A stretch of DNA of 64,000 nucleotides from Cercis canadensis (lineage: Eukaryota > Streptophyta > Magnoliopsida > Fabales > Fabaceae), in contig QAOA01002493.1 of NCBI GenBank assembly GCA_003255065.1, positions 259,621-323,620 of the forward strand. Reading direction: 5' to 3'. Positions 33,646 through 44,396 of this stretch are shown piece by piece; the first letter of the stretch is position 1, and each line of letters starts with the position of its first letter. The notes beneath the pieces were generated by a model, which saw nothing but the letters and a program-made list of their open reading frames with translations, searched no databases and was not told the origin of the DNA. Position numbers and translations under genes: made by a program.

Positions 33646-34254
33646 AAGAACTAAATGATCATTACATTTTAGAAGAACTAAAAATGGTTAAAGAAAATGC
33701 TCCAAGCTTAGAAGAGATAATGGTAAGACTAAAAGAAAACTTAAGTGAAGACCCCTTAAAACTTTGGGAAAAAGATAAGGCTAGAGCAAAGATTGAACTC
33801 ATAGATCCAAAAAAGATAATTAGAGTAAAACACATGACTTACTGACCAGACGACATAAACGAATTCAAAGAACAGTTAGCATAACTCCTTCAAAAAGGAC
33901 TAATCCAACCTTCCAAATCACCTCATAGTTCGACGGTCTTTATGGTTAGAAATCATTCTGAAATAAAAAGATGGAAGGCTCGAATGGTCATAAATTATAA
34001 AGCCTTAAATCAAGCAATTAAATCTGATGGTTATTATCTTCCAAATAAAGAAGTTTTGCTAAACAGTATTCAAGAAGCTAATATTTTTAGTAAATTTGAT
34101 TGTAAACCTAGTTATTGGCAAATTAAAATGGAAGAACTATCTATACCATTAACTGCTTTTAGTGCTCCTCAAGGACATTATGAATGGAAAGTTAAGTCTT
34201 TTGGGTTAAGTGTAGCTCTACAAATATTCCAAAGAATAATGGATAATAAAAAAT
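33646..34254 (+). pseudogene. Pararetroviral reverse transcriptase, 5' part
   Basis: After the solo LTR the pol frame continues (LEELKMVKENAPSLEEIMV), with two stops near 33841 and 33881, then ARMVINYKALNQAIKSDGYY, IFSKFDCKPSYWQIKMEE and LTAFSAPQGHYEWKVKSFG. These are RT motifs A and B surroundings of caulimovirids. The copy ends at QRIMDN, before the YxDD motif, because unrelated retrotransposon sequence starts at 34255. Confidence 0.8.
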
Positions 34255-35102
34255 AAAAAAAAAACTGTTCATTGCCAAGGTACTGTTCAACCTCGTCTCG
34301 ACACTATTCATCCTCGCCCAATCCAACAAAAAAATTGTTCATTGATGAAGCATTGTTCACCCTTGCCAAAACATTGTTCATCCAAGAACTATTCATTCAA
34401 AAAAAACTGTTCATGCCAAGGTATTGTTCGCCTCTCCCGCAGAACTATTCATCCTCGCCCAAAAACACTGTTCATTCGAGTTACTATTCATTAAAAAAAA
34501 AACCCTACATAAGATATCCAATACTTTTAGTGGAGAGGAGATGAAGTGACAAAAAACATAACTAGTTCGTTGCATTGCGGGATCGCAATCTGATAGCTTT
34601 GGCGGAGGAGTTCGAACGTTATTATACCAATTGAAGGGAAACAACAATTTACCATTGTCATTACAATAAAATGATGTAGTACCATCCCTATTCTTTAAAC
34701 GAATTTGAAAAAATCACTCATTCCACCTCTTTGCAGAAAAAGTTAATAGTTGTAGAAATTTTCTATCTCTTATTGCTTCCAAGGATACCCAACCACCAGT
34801 GTGGGATGCTACCTTAAAAACATAAAAAATAAAAAGATCTAGCGCAAGCAACCAATCCCAGATAGATGCACAACATCACAAAGGCTCGCATATACCCCCT
34901 AAGAGTTGGGATGAAGTTGAGAAGGAACTACCCTCAGAAAATGAATGATAGACACTTAGAATGGAGTAAAAGGAAGACAAATATCAACATGCTTAATAAC
35001 ATAGCTATACATGGTAAAAGAGGATCGACCACGGGCATGAGGAGCACATATAGGATGGGTACTATCAACAAAGATCTTTACAACTAATTTTTCCTTATTA
35101 AC

Positions 35103-35670
35103 CTAGTCAAAATCGTCTAAATCCTCAATCTCTGAGTCTGAATGTCTGTATGATGAGCGAGTATCAATAACCTCTTCACCCACCCATTCTCTCATATCAC
35201 CTAAAGGACCAATCCAGCAGTCCACTTCATGTCGTCGGTCACTGCTCTCTACAGGTAAAAATGAACCATATTGGTAAAGAGGAGAAAGAAAACCATCTAC
35301 TTCAATTTTAAAACTCAAAGTTTTGAACTCACGAAGAGAAAAAAATCCTACCTTGCCCAATAAAACTTGCTCCCCTACCAACCCCGTCAATCACATCCTC
35401 ATTACCGTCACTAATACTTGGACCAGAGGATGACTCGCTAAGCACCTCTTCACTTTGAGAAAGAAAACTATCTACTTCAATTTTAAAACTCAAAGTTTTG
35501 AACTCACGAAGAGAAAAATATCCTACCTTGCCCACTAGAACTCACTCCCCTACCAACCCCGTCAGTCACATCCTCATTACCGTCACTATACTTGGACCAG
35601 AGGTTGACTCACTGAGCACCTCTTCAATTTGAGAACCCTCACTCTGAGAACTCTCGCTATCTGAAGCCAT
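35103..35670 (-). pseudogene. Antisense ORF of the Tat-type element (copy 2), frameshifted
   Basis: Same three-exon layout as 762-1333: exon 1 is 35670-35527, followed by exon 2 and exon 3 (35246-35103). Exon 1 lacks one A (CACTATACTT instead of CACTAATACTT near 35587), which shifts the frame. Exon 3 (SSDRRHEVDCWIGPLGDMRE) and the splice signals are otherwise preserved. Confidence 0.45.
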
Positions 35671-36214
35671 GATCAAATCGACAGAAAATTATGGAAAAAG
35701 AAGAATAAGAAAATATTGATACTTGTAATATATAGGCAAGAGGAAGAAGACAACAATCGAAAATTAGGCCTGAAGAGAAGGAGAGGAAGAGTGAGTAACA
35801 TAACTTCTAGACAAATGTTTGGAAGAATGAAAGATGAAGTGCAAGCAATATAGACTTATAGAGGAAACAAAAAACAATAAATGAATAGTAAATAGTAAAT
35901 AGAATAAGCAAGTACAACATAATTCTCTTTTGGAAAGAATCTCGGTCAAATATTATAATCATGATAGTCTTGACATACTTTCTTTTGAAAAGAATCTCTG
36001 CAAGTCTTGGCATTAATTGAAAAAATCTTCGTCAAAAGAGAGCATAGTTTAGCAAGGTGCAGAAGAATCTCTGAGGAGAGAAGCAAATAATCATAACAAA
36101 TCTCTGCAAATTTTGGCATTGAATGAATATGTGTAGTACAATGAAATAATCTCTGCATTGAAAGAATCTCAGGAAAAATTCCTACACCGTGAACTCTACA
36201 AAATATCAAGACAT

Positions 36215-36335
36215 GAATATGTACAGTTCGCCCAGTGTAGTTTGACCATGCACATGTGTAGTTCGCCCAACAAGTGTAGTTCTACCATGCACATGTGTAG
36301 TTCGCCCGTGGTCAAGCTCGGCCAGTCCGACATGC
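36215..36335 (+). repeat. Tandem repeats before the Tat LTR (copy 2)
   Basis: About two and a half units of a 40-bp repeat containing TGCACATGTGTAGTTCGCCC and AACAAGTGTAGTTC. The homologous position in copy 3 (58245-58405) has more units. Confidence 0.75.
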
Positions 36336-36439
36336 GAAGCTCGCCTAACCATTAAAACAACATGTAAAGTATGCCATTAAATTATTATTATGAGTTTTTT
36401 ACACTTTACATTCTTCAAACTTCAAAGCTCGGGGACAAG

Positions 36440-36721
36440 TGATGAGGACCGGCCCAAAGCTAGTAGAACTCCAAGCCCATTAGCCAGTCAACAACACGCC
36501 CCATCTTCAGCACAACAAGGCGCCACCAGTTTAGCTCCACAACTACTATAAATACACCCAAAATGCAGTCTAAGAGGTAACTTGTCAGAACTATACCTAG
36601 AGTATATTATCTCTCTCATCACCTACCTATTCTAACTTAAGCATCGGAGAGCCTTCCTCGGCCCACTGTCAAACTTGGCCTATTGCAGGTACATCCAGCC
36701 CGAGCATTTCTAGCATCAACA
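36440..36721 (+). repeat. LTR of the Tat-type element (left copy), 282 bp
   Basis: Starts TGATGAGGACC and ends GCATCAACA; the same length as 58957-59238, with which it shares most bases. TATA box TATAAATA at 36547-36554. It follows a polypurine tract and is not followed by a primer-binding site, so it behaves as a 3' LTR here. Six bases later a different LTR begins. Confidence 0.85.
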
Positions 36722-36727
36722 ACTAAG

Positions 36728-36980
36728 TGTTCATACTCAGTAAATTCACTACTCATTGCTACAGTAAGAAGAAAAAACTACCCTGCTAAGGTATACATTC
36801 TCCTATATACTCTCTTTAGACCACACACTGAAAGGAACTCTCTCTTAAGCTTCTTCTTTCTTTGGCTTTCCACCTCACTCCCTTCCCCGACCTTGCTAAC
36901 TCGAGCGTCGGAGCTCTGGCTCCGGCCTTCCCTGACCGTATTTCTCCCTCCTGCAAGTTGCTCAAAACCGGTCATCAGCA
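36728..36980 (+). repeat. Left LTR of element A
   Basis: 253 bp, TG to CA, aligned with 52608-52838 over its first 220 bp. The right copy has a 12-bp insertion near 52790 (AGGTGGCGCCGG). Confidence 0.85.
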
Positions 36981-37500
36981 TTGGCGCCGTCTATGGGAAC
37001 GAGGACTGATTCCCTTGTTCTGCCACATAAAAGCCCAAGCTCTTACATCAAAAAAATTCTAAACCTAGGAGAGCCACTCAAATGCACACTAGTTGTGAGT
37101 CCTCTTGGACTCGGAGTCGAAGCCCCTAGCCAAATTTTGGTTTCAGCTCTACTACAAAGAGCTCACAAACCTCTACTAGTACAATACCTCAAAATCATGG
37201 TTTGCAAAACCACCATCCCAACACTGCTAAAACGAGTGTGTCCAAGTATTAAGGCCATCCCAAAAATTTCCATGGGGGAGCAGCTAGAATATTTCAACCA
37301 ATGGCCTACCAAAACCCCTCTAACCTGTCCTAAACTCGTGTATCCCTCAAACCTCTTGAGAACTTGTGAGACTCTCAAAATTTAGCAGAAACTCTAAACG
37401 AAATTGCTGGTTGGAATCCACTAGACATGGCGGCGAATCTGAAACCTCTACCACAGAAACCCGATATTACCCAACCTCTGAAAGGTTCTCTACAAGAGGT
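36981..37500 (+). pseudogene. Possible gag remnant of element A
   Basis: Near 37385-37490 one frame reads LAETLNEIAGWNPLDM and LKPLPQKPDITQPLKG, which is coding-like and Pro-rich. An open frame 36981-37385 in another phase has no recognisable domain. Position after the primer-binding site suggests gag, but this is weak. Confidence 0.3.
36982..37000 (+). promoter_or_regulatory. Primer-binding site of element A
   Basis: TGGCGCCGTCTATGGGAAC starts one base after the LTR and has the TGG expected for pairing with a tRNA CCA end. It is the type common in Tat elements. The donor tRNA is not assigned. Confidence 0.75.
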
Positions 37501-40500
37501 AAAATCCTGACCATCTTTTAATTTGTGAGACTCTGCCTACTCAAGTAGAGATTCAAGCAATTTGAAGCTTGAAGCTTGAAAAATCAAGCACGCATGCCAA
37601 CTGTTTGACAAAATGCCTGAATACCTGTACACTCATTTTGATCCAGTGCATAGCACTGATATTTAAGGATTGATCATGATATTAATATGCTAGATACACC
37701 TTACTGTTCGATTTATTGCTGCATAAAAGAAAGTGCAAGGTATGCTATTTGCATATTTTACATGTAAACTCACCTTGAAATCTGGTTTTTTGGGTCCGGA
37801 ATACCCAAGCTAGCTGCTGGTTTGCACCACAACAGCTTACATACACATAGCTTTCATCTTGAAAATTTGTCTCCAAGGTGTTTGATAAAAGTCCTAGGTG
37901 CATAAACTCTGTAGAACATGTTGTCTCTTAGAATTTTAATGCTCAAACAAACCTCTTATGCAATGTTGTCATTGATAAGTCTCAAAAAGAAATTATGAAG
38001 TGATTTATTTGAAGAATAATAACATAGCAACAGAACATAGAAAGAAGGACCGCTCACTTCATTCCTACAAGTGAAGCCCCTAGGACTTTCTCCAGCACTT
38101 CAAAAGAATTTAAAACATTTTCCATCTTTCCACTTACAGATCCCTTGATCTGCTTGCACTCTGTCTGTGGGTTTTAAATGCCCAAGCTACTATCCTGCAA
38201 CATCATTTTAGTCATTCGATAGAAAAAGCATGGAGAAGAAAGATTAATAACGCATAACCCCATAATATGCTGCCCATTATGACAAAGATCAGCATGCTTA
38301 GCTTAGCTCAAATTCTTGTTTTGCTCACAATTATAAATATCTTGGCATAAAATGGAAACTAACTGGCTGTTATTTTTACTTGGCCATTGGACATTACACT
38401 TGGAGAAGCTATTTTGCACACTCATAAACATGCTTATCTAAGTTTGCATGATGGAGAATCTTGTCAATGAAAGTATGATGTTTGTAAGTTTTGGCATGGC
38501 TGAATACATGTAGTCACCTACTTATGCATATTGATATCTACTGAAATTATAGCCTTTGAATTGCTACAGTACAAATGTACAACCACATTAGAAAGACTTT
38601 AAATCCTGGCTTATTGCCTATTTTTAATAAACTATGTGCAAAGGCTACCTGCCTACTTGTTTCAAAACGGGAAATTTGGCACATCATGTTTAATGCTGCA
38701 TAGACATATTTATGCTCATTCTCTGCTCCTACAGTAAATTTTTATTCTGTAATCTGTTGCTGGCTTCCAAACTTCATTATGCATTGAACAACATCATTAA
38801 CAACTATAAACTATGAGCACAAACTTGCCTTAGCCCTACAATATAGCATATTGGTATAGCCTGAGATGTGCATAGAGACACATAAATTTTTATTTCCAAA
38901 TGTAGGAGGGGCTGAACTGGTTTTTGTAACTAGTAGTTGCACAATCTTCTTGCAATGAATTTTGTGACAATGGAAACCCTTCGCATAACCTTCATTACAC
39001 TTATGCAATATCTATGCTTCTATCAAGCACAAAAACTACTCCTTATCTCCATTACCACATCAAAATGAAGGTACTTGGCCTTCTTTCCCTTAAAAAATGC
39101 TAGGGTCTGGTGTCAGTGATTTTTATCTAAAAATGCCTAAGGTGTTGCTTATATTTGCATGGTCCAGAAAATTTCCTAAATTTCTTAAATGCATATGCAA
39201 TGAGTTCTATTACATTTATCTTCCAGTTTCTTTTAAATCCTCGACGACGAGAAAGTAAGAGGACACTTTTCCAACCTCTATTTGCATTTGTGGCGTAAAA
39301 ACTTTTAACCACTTTGCAAGATTGTCTATTTACACATTTTTAACTAGATTTATAGATTTTGATTTGGCATCAGCATAGAAGCCTGGACTCCAATTATTGA
39401 TTTTCATCACTCTTGAAAAAAAATAGCAGCTTGTTTTATCATTTTGAGCAATACACATGCACATGGCAGCAACTTTCTTGCAAGCCAAATTCGAGGTCAG
39501 ACCATCATCAACAACTATATACTTATAAAGATAATGCAAAAATGGCATAATAACTTCTTGATCTTGCATACATATATGCTTGTGAAATCTGTTATACTTG
39601 CGCCATTTCAAACATTATCTTACTAACATGCTTCATACTCTAAAGTGGTTTAAATCCAAGAAAGGCACTTCCTTTCATTTTAACATTGTCACCTCTCTAA
39701 AAGAGGTCGTAGGGAAAGCTTTTAGCTCTCTTACCATCAATCATTGCTCTTGAATATGCATATAGTTGCTTGCAATCCGTGCTATTTTCAGCATTCTCTT
39801 TCCTAGTTACCTAGCACGTGCTAATAAACTCACAAGGTTGGAATAGAAGTGCACAAAATTTGAACTTCAGCTCAGAACATAAAAATCTAATTTATAGAAG
39901 TAGAATTTGTTGTCTAAATTGCTTATTTATTTTGGTGGAGCATAAAGGGCTTACCCACCTATTTATCCTTGCTCACATTTAATTGATGTACAATTCAGAG
40001 TTTATACTCTCAAGATCATGACTACGTGAGACACATGTTCACCTCCATGCTTAATGTTTATATGACTGTCATATGTATTTATATATCTAATAGCAAATGC
40101 TACACAAGATAACAGGAAAATTAGTAGCAACAGCTGCAAATCTCTTTGCTGAGCATGAAAAACAGCAGAGTGGCTATACACACTAATTTAAATGCTCTAC
40201 TTTGAATTTTTGTCCAATAGCCACGGTAGCTAGCAAATTTTTATGATATATCTTGTGCCTACACAATTCACTCTCTTTGAATTTCTATGGAAGAGCAATC
40301 CACCAGACCTCCGATCTCTGAGGTCATCAAGGCGAAACAATCCTACCTAAAGAGGTGAAGCAATTCACCCAACCTCCGGTCTCCAAGGTCATCAACAATG
40401 TCAAAGCAATCCAGCTAGAGAGGGTAGAGGCTGACCTCCCCACTTGACCTCGAGGACTGGATGAACAAACAAAGACCAAGGCCTTTCACAAGCACTGAAG

Positions 40501-41672
40501 TGTAATTAGTTAATAAAGCCCAACTTTAAAACAGAGTTGAAACCACTTCCATGTCAGAAGTTGGGAAAGACTGAGAACCCGGTAAAGAAAGCTCCTCAAG
40601 GGCAACATTGTCCCACTTGGCATTCGATGTTTAAATGTGCAAACAAACTTGCCTAACTTCAGGTATTCTTAATGTACACTTACACATTCTTACTATTTGA
40701 TTATTCAATACCAGTAAGCTCTGCATATTTTTATTTATCTTAGGTTGGTAAAGTTCATAACCATCAACTGCAAAGTTTTGATATACATCATGAGCTAGTG
40801 TACTTCACCTTCTCTTGAATTTTGAGGAAAATGCAGAAGGGCACTCCACCCGAAGAAGTGTTAAAGCTCTAACACGAGCTCAAAGGCCAATGCCCTTAGG
40901 ACGAATGTCCTTCAACACTCTAACACGAGCTCAAAGGCCAATGCCCTCAAGAAAAATGTCCTTCAATGCTCTAACACGAGCTCAAGGGCCAATGTCCTCC
41001 AAGCCAATTGCAACATCAACTATGAGTTCAAATACCGAGTTGAAGAATCAAAGACCTTAAACAAACTACCTCGGGTCCATATATTCTAAATGCATACTAC
41101 TTGCTGAATTGGGAAATGATGCAAAAAAACAAAAAATATATGCTCAGACATTATATTTCTCTACATGGATGCTATAAATTTTTGAAATGCATATAGGTGC
41201 AATTGTTTGAATGCATAAAAGCATAGCTATATCTACATGGCAAGTCTGATTTCATATGACTCTTAGCGAGCATACAATCATAATACGTGTTTCTAATATA
41301 TTACTTGCCATGTACAACAATTTATATTGAATGCTACATCAATTTCTCTAATATGTCATTTTCTGGTCGAGGCTTCTACCAAGCCGACCTCAGCCCAACC
41401 TCTTTGCAGATAAAAAGTACCTAGTAGCCTGAACAGAACTGTATTTTTACTGCTTGCATTCCCTAAATTTTTGCGACTAGTTGCTAATTTCCAATTAGCC
41501 AATTTGATGCATTATTTGAATGTAATATATTCATCCAACTCTTGCATACAGCTATTGACTTAAACTTTGGTTTGCTGATTATACTCATGTAACTTCATGG
41601 GCCAGACTTCGCACATTACATCAATTATTAAACAAAACTTGCTGCCTATAGAATTTATGTACAAATGAAGAG
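37500..41672 (+). other. Interior of element A; no gene seen
   Basis: About 4.2 kb of AT-rich sequence with no supported coding region. It contains a two-copy 65-bp repeat (about 40296-40425, motif CCACCAGACCTCCGATCTC) and a three-copy 51-bp repeat at 40867-41019. Confidence 0.5.
40867..41019 (+). repeat. 51-bp tandem repeat, three copies
   Basis: Units start at 40867, 40918 and 40969 with CTCTAACACGAGCTCAAAGG. The period is a multiple of three and one frame stays open (ALTRAQRPMP repeated), but the frame begins and ends in non-coding sequence, so the openness may be accidental. Confidence 0.85.
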
Positions 41673-41677
41673 CATAT

Positions 41678-43001
41678 TGACGGGTGCTGAACCGTACAAA
41701 ATTAAACTACTAATTGCAACTAATTTGTAGTATAGGATGCAACCAGTGTCGTCTCCCAAGGATTCACCAGAACAAATAATCTAATAAGACTTTAAGCAAG
41801 AACATAACAGAATAAAGGGGGGGGTTGTGTTGAATGCAGAATGATTAGAATTCAGAAAGCAGTAAATAGGATTTAATCAAATAAGAGAAAACGCAATCAA
41901 CTCAAGCAGGCAACCAAACTCTAATCCATCCTTGTTCACTAAAGATAACCTAGATCTGTTTTAATTCTTGGTTAAGTGTTACCTGGAACCCCTAACAATA
42001 ACACTTAGAATTCCTACTGATTTACCAATCAGGATTCAATTAATCATGGAATTAAGACTCTAGGCAACCGCTCTATATCACTAAGTCCAGATTAATTTAA
42101 TAACCGAATTATCCAAGTTAACCATATATTAAAGACCTTTAAAGTATGATTATCAATCTGATTACTGTTATGAATCTAATCAACCGATTTAAATTCATAC
42201 AACTCATGGAATCAAAGTACCATTCAATCACATGAAGAAGGGGAGAAGCAGTAATTCAAATTAAATTAAATCAAACCCGGTTGAAGCACAGGAACTCTGG
42301 ATTGTCAAGTTTGGCTCCTCTTGAATTGATTACAAACGAACTTAGCCTTCCATGGAAGACTTGAACACAAAGCAAAGGGGAAAAACGAACTAAGCAAAGG
42401 AGGCAGCAGCAGCTCAAGGAATTTCGTATCTCTTCTGATTGTGTATATTTGCCTCAACAACTTGAGAATATATACTAGCTGGCTGCCTCCTCTAGGTTTC
42501 CTAATGGTTTCCTAATTACAAAATAAACCTAGTTTCCTAAATTATTAATGGTAAAAACATGATCAAGCCCTAGTGTCATGTGTGCTGGCCCAAAAACAGA
42601 TGTTGGCCCAAATAAACATGCTCTGGTCCAATAGGCAGCCCTAAGGAAAGGAATCAGTCAATGCTGGGCGGAGTGCTGGGCGGAGCAGAAAATCTGGACT
42701 GCTTGCACGCGAATTTCAGTTGTCCAGACGCGAGAATCAGCTTCTGGGCTCTTCATATGAAATGTGGAATTTTCTGTCAGCTTTCCAACGAAACTGGAAT
42801 CACATCAATCGGACATCTATAGCAAAAGATATGGTGAAAAACGTAAGCAGTGCCAGAATTTAACAGTTAAGCAATTAAAATCTACAAGCACCAACAAGTC
42901 CAAATCTACAAAACATGTCTAAAAGCCATAAAAATCACTAGAAACACACACTAAAAGACTAAGTATAAGAGAAACAAATAGTATAAAATAATGTGTTATC
43001 A
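41678..43001 (-). repeat. 3' LTR of the Athila-type element
   Basis: 1324 bp. Differs from the other LTR by about two dozen substitutions and small indels, most of them in the first 220 bp (plus-strand order). Includes an extra 12-bp GTGCTGGGCGGA repeat near 42671 and a 13-bp segment near 42775 missing from the other copy. Confidence 0.93.
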
Positions 43002-43016
43002 AATTCCCCCACACTT
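43002..43016 (-). promoter_or_regulatory. Polypurine tract of the Athila-type element
   Basis: On the - strand AAGTGTGGGGGAATT lies immediately before the TGATAACAC start of the 3' LTR. It would prime plus-strand DNA synthesis. A second, very similar tract lies at about 44282-44297. Confidence 0.85.
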
Positions 43017-44396
43017 AGCTTTTTGCACTCCTGGGCAAAATCACAAGAAACAAACTAACTAGAATAAGAAAAACAGCTCTCCAATCAAATCAAGAATGCA
43101 AAGATTAAGGTAAGAAAACAATTCGAACTTAAAGAATAGCAACACTCATGGAACAATATCTCTTGACAACTAAAGAACAAAAAAACATGGCAATTTTATT
43201 TAATAGGAATGAGTCAAAGTAGATAGCCTCTCACAAGATAAATAAATGCTCTCAATTCTCTCAAGTGTCTAAGGTAAGTATTTCTCTCCCATCATCCTAT
43301 CAAAATCACACTACCATAAGCTTGTTCACTTTCTCAATCTCCACTACCTATGTCACATGCATAACACAAATCAAAAGGACTTTTAAAGGGTTGTAATGGG
43401 GAAAGGTAAAAGGATGTCAATAATATGGAAAAATGGCTAAAGCACCCAAGGAATCACAAAGAGCATCTAATTATGGAGAATTTCAAGTACTTTATGCATC
43501 TTGACTTTGGGCTTCAACTCATTTTTTTTTTTTTTTCCCAAAACAACTTTATTCTTTTGTTGCTGCTGTATTTTTTTTTTTTTTTTTTTTTTTGAAACAT
43601 AACACTTAACAATTTCAACCACAACCAATCAGCCACAACTTGATGCTTTGTTTTTGTAAGAGTTTACTCCTTTTTTATTCAATGCAATGCTCTGCAATTC
43701 CTAAGGGTTGGGTAGGACATGGTTTTACACTTAGGCTTGCAATGAGCTACACATGAAAGAAAAGATCAATAGGCTCAAAAAGGGGAAATCAAAGGATAAC
43801 ATCAAGGTTAGCTATTTGGTCAAGTAGCTTCTCAAAGAAAGGAATGCCTTAATCACTTCTATGCATGCATGTGCAAATGTAACCTCAACTAAGAAACAGA
43901 ACAAGTTCTAGAGCGTCAAAATGATAGATGAAAACACACAAGAAAGAATCATGACATATGGCTCAAATCCTCACAGCTTATAAGACTACTAAGAATTAAC
44001 TTATCCAAATCAAATTTTGTTGCCATATCACTTAAATCCAAGAAGCAAGATAATTGTCCACTCATGTTATAGCACTTAAGAATCAAAATTGCTTCAAACC
44101 ACTCTCTTCATAACTCTTAAATTGATTGGAAAGAACTAGAAAAATTTAAAAACACATAAAACAGAAAATTAAGCCTAAAACAGAAAACATAACACTAAAA
44201 ATCTAAACAGAAAATAGTAAAAACAGCAAGTAAAGTAAAATAGGAAAACAGAAAGCATAAAAACACACACAACAAGCTAATCCCTCCCCCACACTTAAAT
44301 TTTTGCAGTGTCCTCAATGCAAAGCACAAAGCAAACAGTAAAAGCAAGCAAGGCACTAAAAATAAAAGAGAAAGGGAAAGAAAACAGCCTGTGGGT
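43017..44396 (-). other. 3' untranslated interior of the Athila-type element; no env-like ORF
   Basis: 1.4 kb between pol stop and 3' LTR with homopolymer T runs (43528-43545 and 43570-43593 on +) and no supported ORF. Many Athila elements carry an env-like ORF here; none is visible. Confidence 0.6.

Larger units (their letters stand above)
28700..34254 (+). mobile_element. Endogenous pararetrovirus (Caulimoviridae), decayed and truncated
   Basis: Blocks appear in the order capsid (28720-30333), acidic spacer, movement protein (30615-31485), aspartic protease (31672-31957) and reverse transcriptase (33646-34254). Many stops and shifts separate them. There is no integrase and no LTR, as expected for an integrated dsDNA plant pararetrovirus. 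The solo LTR 32198-33640 is inserted between protease and RT. The copy ends abruptly at 34254 before the catalytic YxDD of RT, where Tat-type retrotransposon sequence begins. Capsid before movement protein fits cavemovirus- or solendovirus-like gene order better than petuviruses, which start with movement protein. Placement below family level is inference. Confidence 0.8.
34255..36721 (+). mobile_element. Tat-type gypsy element, 3' region plus LTR (copy 2)
   Basis: 34350-35719 matches 1-1382; 36050-36721 matches 58078-58480 and 58905-59238. It therefore holds the complete distance from the antisense ORF region to the LTR. A polypurine tract (about 36427-36439, GCTCGGGGACAAG) precedes the LTR. 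No pol lies upstream, only the pararetrovirus remnant, so the 5' part was lost. The first 95 bp carry repeated ACTGTTCA/ATTGTTCA words. Confidence 0.75.

Noticed and set aside
40296..41019. Possible CRISPR-like spacing of repeats
   Set aside because: Direct tandem repeats without unique spacers, in a plant retrotransposon.
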